Part shown: piece by piece, positions 23,429 through 26,832 of the stretch | Numbering within the stretch: the first letter of the stretch is position 1 | How the letters are laid out: the number at the start of each line of letters is the position of its first letter | Origin: Pseudomonas sp. BGr12 | GTDB lineage: Bacteria; Pseudomonadota; Gammaproteobacteria; Pseudomonadales; Pseudomonadaceae | Direction: 5' to 3' | Assembly: GCF_030272895.1 (NCBI RefSeq) | Contig: NZ_JALRNF010000057.1 | Location: 1 to 26,832, forward strand | DNA length: 26,832 nt | Program-made: the position numbers and the translations under genes | Notes under the pieces: model-generated | The model's database searches: none | The model's input: the letters and a program-made list of their open reading frames with translations, nothing else | Told to the model about the DNA's origin: nothing

Positions 23429-25064
23429 AGAGCCCTCAGTGCCAGGACCGCAAACGGTCAGGACCCGACGCTTCAGCATCTCGCTGGTGTGGATCGTGCC
23501 CATCGTCGCGGTACTGGTGGGCATCTCCCTGGTCGTGCACAGTTGGTTGCAGGAAGGCCCGACCATTCATATCACCTTCAAGACCGGCGAAGGGCTGACC
23601 GCCCACAAGACCTCGGTCAAGTACCGCAACGTGGTGATCGGCGAGGTCACCACCGTGGAGCTGAGCCCGGACCAGAAAAGCGTCACGGCCACCGTGAAGC
23701 TTGAGAAACAGGCCGAGAACTTCACCCGTGAGGATTCGTCGTTCTGGGTGGTCCGCCCGCGCATCGGCGCCGGCGGTATCTCCGGCATCGATACCCTGCT
23801 CTCCGGCGACTTCATCGGCGCCGACTCCGGGCAGTCCAACAAGCGCGCCAAGAACTTCAAGGGCCTGGAAGTACCGCCACCGATCACCTATGGCGAGCCC
23901 GGCAAGCGCTTTACCCTGCACACCGACGACCTCGGCTCGCTGGGCGTCGGCTCGCCGGTGTACTACCGCAAGATCCCGGTGGGCCAGGTGGTGTCCTACG
24001 AGCTGTCCAAGGACGGCAAGGGCGTGGACATCGAAATCTTCGTGCACGCCCCCAACGATGCCTTCATCACCGACAACACCCGCTTCTGGAATGCCAGCGG
24101 CATCGACGTCGAGGTCGGGGCCAATGGCTTTGCCGTACGCACCGAGGCGCTGTCATCCCTGCTGGTGGGCGGCATCGCCTTCCGCGCCCCGCAATACAAC
24201 CCCGACGACCAGGTGGCGGCCGAAGACAAGGTCTACGAGCTGTTTGAAAACGAGCAGACCGCCCTCGCCCCGCCCAGCGGCCGGGCCCAGTACCTGGCCC
24301 TGCGCTTCGAAGAGTCGCTGCGCGGCCTGAAAGTCGGTGCCCCGGTGGAATTCCTCGGGGTGGAAATCGGCCGGGTCGTCTCGGTCAACCTCGACTTCGA
24401 TGCCGAGAAGCGTTCCTTCCCGGTCAATGTCGGCATCGTCATTTATCCGCAGCGCCTGGGCAAGGCCCACACCAAGCTGCTCAAGGCCTTGAGCCACGAC
24501 CCCGACGACGAACAGAATGCCGCGCTGATCCTCGGCACCTTCATCGACAACGGCCTGCGTGCCCAGGCCCGCAGCGGCAACCTGATCACCGGCCAGCTGT
24601 ACATTGCCCTGGAGTTCGACCCCAAGGCGCCGAAAGTGGTCTTCGACCCCAAGGCACGACCCATCACCATCCCCACGGTGCCGGGCAGCCTGGAGCAGTT
24701 GCAGGAAAAACTCCAGGCCATGCTCGAACGGATCAACCGCTTGCCGATCGAGCGCATCGCCAACAACCTGGACGCCAACCTGGTGGAGCTGCGCAAGGGC
24801 CTGGCACAGTTCAACAGCCGCACCCTGCCTGGTGTGCAGGGCACCCTGCAGGAAGTCAGCAAGACCTTGCAGTCGGCCAACTCGACCCTGGCCGACGACT
24901 CGCCCCAACGTGAGCAACTGACCCAGACCCTGGACGAGCTGGGGCGCATGTCGCGGTCGCTGCGTGAGCTGGCCGACTACCTGGGGCGCAACCCCGAATC
25001 CCTGGTACGCGGCCGACCCAAGGACGCCCCGGCCGAGAACCTGAAACCTTCGTCGCGCAATTGA
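23409..25064 (+). CDS. pqiB: PqiB, MCE-domain intermembrane transport protein
   Basis: 551 residues, PqiB length. One N-terminal membrane anchor (about 23-46), three MCE/MlaD domains starting near residues 52, 164 and 292 (each with a GLxxGxxVxYR-like core such as LGVGSPVYYRKIPVGQV and LKVGAPVEFLGVEIGRV), and a C-terminal helical, probably coiled-coil tail (about 430-530) that in E. coli PqiB forms a hexameric needle reaching the outer membrane. Role: movement of lipids or other hydrophobic molecules across the periplasm. The start overlaps pqiA2. Confidence 0.93.
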   Translation: MKSAATEEPSVPGPQTVRTRRFSISLVWIVPIVAVLVGISLVVHSWLQEGPTIHITFKTGEGLTAHKTSVKYRNVVIGEVTTVELSPDQKSVTATVKLEKQAENFTREDSSFWVVRPRIGAGGISGIDTLLSGDFIGADSGQSNKRAKNFKGLEVPPPITYGEPGKRFTLHTDDLGSLGVGSPVYYRKIPVGQVVSYELSKDGKGVDIEIFVHAPNDAFITDNTRFWNASGIDVEVGANGFAVRTEALSSLLVGGIAFRAPQYNPDDQVAAEDKVYELFENEQTALAPPSGRAQYLALRFEESLRGLKVGAPVEFLGVEIGRVVSVNLDFDAEKRSFPVNVGIVIYPQRLGKAHTKLLKALSHDPDDEQNAALILGTFIDNGLRAQARSGNLITGQLYIALEFDPKAPKVVFDPKARPITIPTVPGSLEQLQEKLQAMLERINRLPIERIANNLDANLVELRKGLAQFNSRTLPGVQGTLQEVSKTLQSANSTLADDSPQREQLTQTLDELGRMSRSLRELADYLGRNPESLVRGRPKDAPAENLKPSSRN

Positions 25065-25081
25065 CCGCAGGAGCACCGACC

Positions 25082-25633
25082 ATGGCGCACGCCTCCAAAT
25101 TCGCACTGCTGGGCCTGGCTCTGCTGCTGGCTGCCTGTCGCAGCGATCCGATCCATTACCACACCCTGATCCCGCAACAACCGGCCCCGCCCAGCACCGT
25201 GGATGTGCAACTGGAGCGGGTCAGCGTACCGCCCCAGGTCGACCGGCCGCAGGTGGTGGTGCGCCAGGGCAACAGCGGCCTGGCGATCCTGGAGACCGAA
25301 TGGTGGGGGGCGAGCCTTGCCGATGAGCTGCAGAACGCCCTGGTCACCCAGTTCGCCAGCAGCAACGCGCAGCCGCGGCTGGGCCTGCGCGTGGATGTGC
25401 AGCGCTTTGACTCGGTGCCCGGCCAGTACGCCCTGTTCGATGCCCAGTGGCGGCTGCGCCCTGCCAACGGCACGGACATCGCCACCCTCAACTGCCGCAG
25501 CGTGATCCAGACCCCCGCCGGTGCTACCATCGACGACCTTGTGCTGGCCCATCAACAGAACCTCAAGCGCTTCACCGAGCTGGTCAGCCAGGCCGCACGT
25601 GTCGGTGGCAGCCGCTGCCCGGCCATGCGTTGA
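25082..25633 (+). CDS. pqiC: PqiC, ABC-type transport auxiliary lipoprotein (DUF330)
   Basis: 183 residues. Lipobox LLAAC (Cys19) followed by RSDPIHYHTLIP, the PqiC/YmbA pattern; then DUF330 with LAILETEWWGASLADELQNAL. It is an outer-membrane lipoprotein thought to dock the PqiB needle. GCAGGAGC lies before the ATG at 25082; the frame from 25061 starts earlier but has no ribosome site. It lies 17 bp after pqiB. Confidence 0.9.
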   Translation: MAHASKFALLGLALLLAACRSDPIHYHTLIPQQPAPPSTVDVQLERVSVPPQVDRPQVVVRQGNSGLAILETEWWGASLADELQNALVTQFASSNAQPRLGLRVDVQRFDSVPGQYALFDAQWRLRPANGTDIATLNCRSVIQTPAGATIDDLVLAHQQNLKRFTELVSQAARVGGSRCPAMR

Positions 25634-25660
25634 ATCATCCATTTGCCAAGGAGCCCTTTC

Positions 25661-26752
25661 GTGGCCGAAAACCGACCTATTCAACTGGGCAACGCCCGCG
25701 AACTGCTGGACGTGCTGATACGTGCCGGCCTGATTGCGGTGCTGGTCATGTTCTGTTTCGAGATCTTCCAGCCATTCCTGAGCCTGATGCTCTGGGCGGT
25801 GATCCTGGCGATCACCCTCTACCCCTTGAACCAGCGTCTGGCGGCCCTGCTGGGTGGCCGTCCCGGCTGGTCGGCTGCCTTTCTGGTGCTGGTGGGCCTG
25901 GCCTGCCTGATCGGGCCGTTGAGCCTGCTGGGTACCTCGGTGGCCGAGTCGGTCAAGCTCGGTATCAATACCTTCGAGAACCAGGCCATCGAAATTCCGC
26001 CACCGCCAGCGAACGTGCAGGACTGGCCACTGATCGGCGCACCGCTGTTCGGCATCTGGTCCCATGCAAGTTCCGACCTGACCTGGGCGCTGACCCAGGT
26101 CGCACCGCACCTCAAGGGCGTGAGCAAGACCCTGCTCACCCAGATGGCCGGCGTCGGTACCGGCATCCTGGTGTTCGTCCTGGCCCTGATCGTGGGCGGG
26201 GTGATCATGGCCAAGGGTGAAATCGGCCATCGCACGGGCGTGGACATTGCCACGCGTATTTCCGGTCCCCAACGTGGGCCGCAACTGGCCGCGCTGTGCA
26301 CCGCGACCATCCGCGCCGTGGCCCAGGGCGTGGTCGGCATCGCCTTTATCCAGATGCTGCTGGTGGGTATCGGCCTGGTGGTCATGGGCGTACCTGCCGC
26401 CGGGGTACTGGCCCTGATGGTGTTGCTGCTGGGGATCACCCAGTTGCCGGTGCTGCTGATCACCCTGCCGGTGGTGATCTATGTGTTTGCCCATGACGGC
26501 GTGGGCGTCGGCACCATCGTCTTTGCAGTCTGGACCCTACTCGCCGGCCTGTCCGACAACGTCCTCAAACCCCTGCTGCTGGGTCGTGGCGTGGCCGTGC
26601 CGATGCCGGTGGTGCTGATCGGCGCCCTGGGCGGGATGCTGACCAACGGCATCATCGGCCTGTTCATCGGCCCGGTGTTGCTGGCGGTGGGGTATGAGTT
26701 GTTCATGAGCTGGGTCAAGCAACCGCTGGCGGCAGAGGAATCGCAGCGATAG
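25661..26752 (+). CDS. AI-2E family membrane permease
   Basis: 363 residues with about eight membrane helices, of the AI-2E (PerM/YdiK) transporter family: FEIFQPFLSLMLWAVILAITLYPL near the N-terminus and GALGGMLTNGIIGLFIGPVLLAVGYEL at the C-terminus. Substrates differ between members and cannot be read here. The start is taken as GTG at 25661 because AAGGAG lies 8 bp upstream (25648-25653); the TTG at 25643 overlaps that ribosome site. It lies 27 bp after pqiC and is probably co-transcribed; a functional link to PqiABC is possible but unproven. Confidence 0.85.
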   Translation: MAENRPIQLGNARELLDVLIRAGLIAVLVMFCFEIFQPFLSLMLWAVILAITLYPLNQRLAALLGGRPGWSAAFLVLVGLACLIGPLSLLGTSVAESVKLGINTFENQAIEIPPPPANVQDWPLIGAPLFGIWSHASSDLTWALTQVAPHLKGVSKTLLTQMAGVGTGILVFVLALIVGGVIMAKGEIGHRTGVDIATRISGPQRGPQLAALCTATIRAVAQGVVGIAFIQMLLVGIGLVVMGVPAAGVLALMVLLLGITQLPVLLITLPVVIYVFAHDGVGVGTIVFAVWTLLAGLSDNVLKPLLLGRGVAVPMPVVLIGALGGMLTNGIIGLFIGPVLLAVGYELFMSWVKQPLAAEESQR

Positions 26753-26753
26753 G

Positions 26754-26802
26754 CACTACGACCGCTTCGCGGTCGATCGCAGCCTGGCGGCAGCTCCCAC
26801 AG
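26754..26802. repeat. REP-like element of the second family, right edge
   Basis: Contains a perfect hairpin GACCGC-TTC-GCGGTC (26760-26774) followed by GATCGCAGCCTGGCGGCAGCTCCCACAG, the same right arm as in the cluster at 19670-19698. It follows the AI-2E gene by 1 bp and probably forms its transcript end. Confidence 0.7.
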
Positions 26803-26832
26803 ATACCCTTACAATCGCATGACAACTGTAGG

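Noticed and set aside
24977..26494. 505-codon open frame on the minus strand opposite pqiC and the AI-2E gene
   Set aside because: The translation is dominated by His, Gln, Asp and Gly with no domain, and the plus strand carries the recognisable genes.

Overview
The window is GC-rich, densely packed bacterial chromosome that looks like a Pseudomonas of the putida/fluorescens lineage. The evidence is the combination of typical pseudomonad genes (osmE-like lipoprotein, DUF2388 protein, napEDABC, split pqiAABC, carboxynorspermidine genes) with several copies of the palindromic pseudomonad REP element (arms GTAGGAGCGGGCTTG / CAAGCCCGCTCCTAC) at gene ends. No rRNA, tRNA, CRISPR, phage or insertion sequence was seen. 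The species call is an inference.

Region 1 (1-8368) is the most unusual part. On the minus strand lie an exported alkyl sulfatase (SdsA family), a TetR regulator, a LuxE-type acyl-activating enzyme, a LuxC-type acyl reductase and a zinc alcohol dehydrogenase. An iron-type alcohol dehydrogenase diverges from the sulfatase. There is no luciferase (luxAB) or acyl-transferase (luxD) in the window. Together the genes could convert alkyl sulfate to fatty alcohol, aldehyde and acyl group, or run the LuxE/LuxC/ADH branch in the reductive direction. At the left edge the last ~100 bp of the Zn-ADH gene is tandemly repeated together with a REP element.

Region 2 (8474-11660) has an osmE-like lipoprotein gene, a convergent 42-residue membrane protein gene, and a two-gene polyamine operon: carboxynorspermidine decarboxylase (nspC) followed by a TTG-started carboxynorspermidine dehydrogenase.

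Region 3 (11897-15954) is a compact periplasmic nitrate reductase operon, napEDABC, lacking napF, G and H. It lies between two REP elements and has an ANR/FNR-like half-conserved box upstream.

Region 4 (16066-17139, minus) holds three small genes for exported or hydrophilic proteins. Region 5 (17279-19481) encodes a PotE-like putrescine/ornithine antiporter overlapping a periplasmic solute-binding protein. A repeat-rich intergenic segment follows.

Region 6 (19752-26752) has a transporter and a Tat-exported aldo/keto reductase on the minus strand, divergent from pqiA1-pqiA2-pqiB-pqiC (MCE-type intermembrane transport) and an AI-2E-family permease. A perfect 9-bp inverted repeat sits in the divergent intergenic region.
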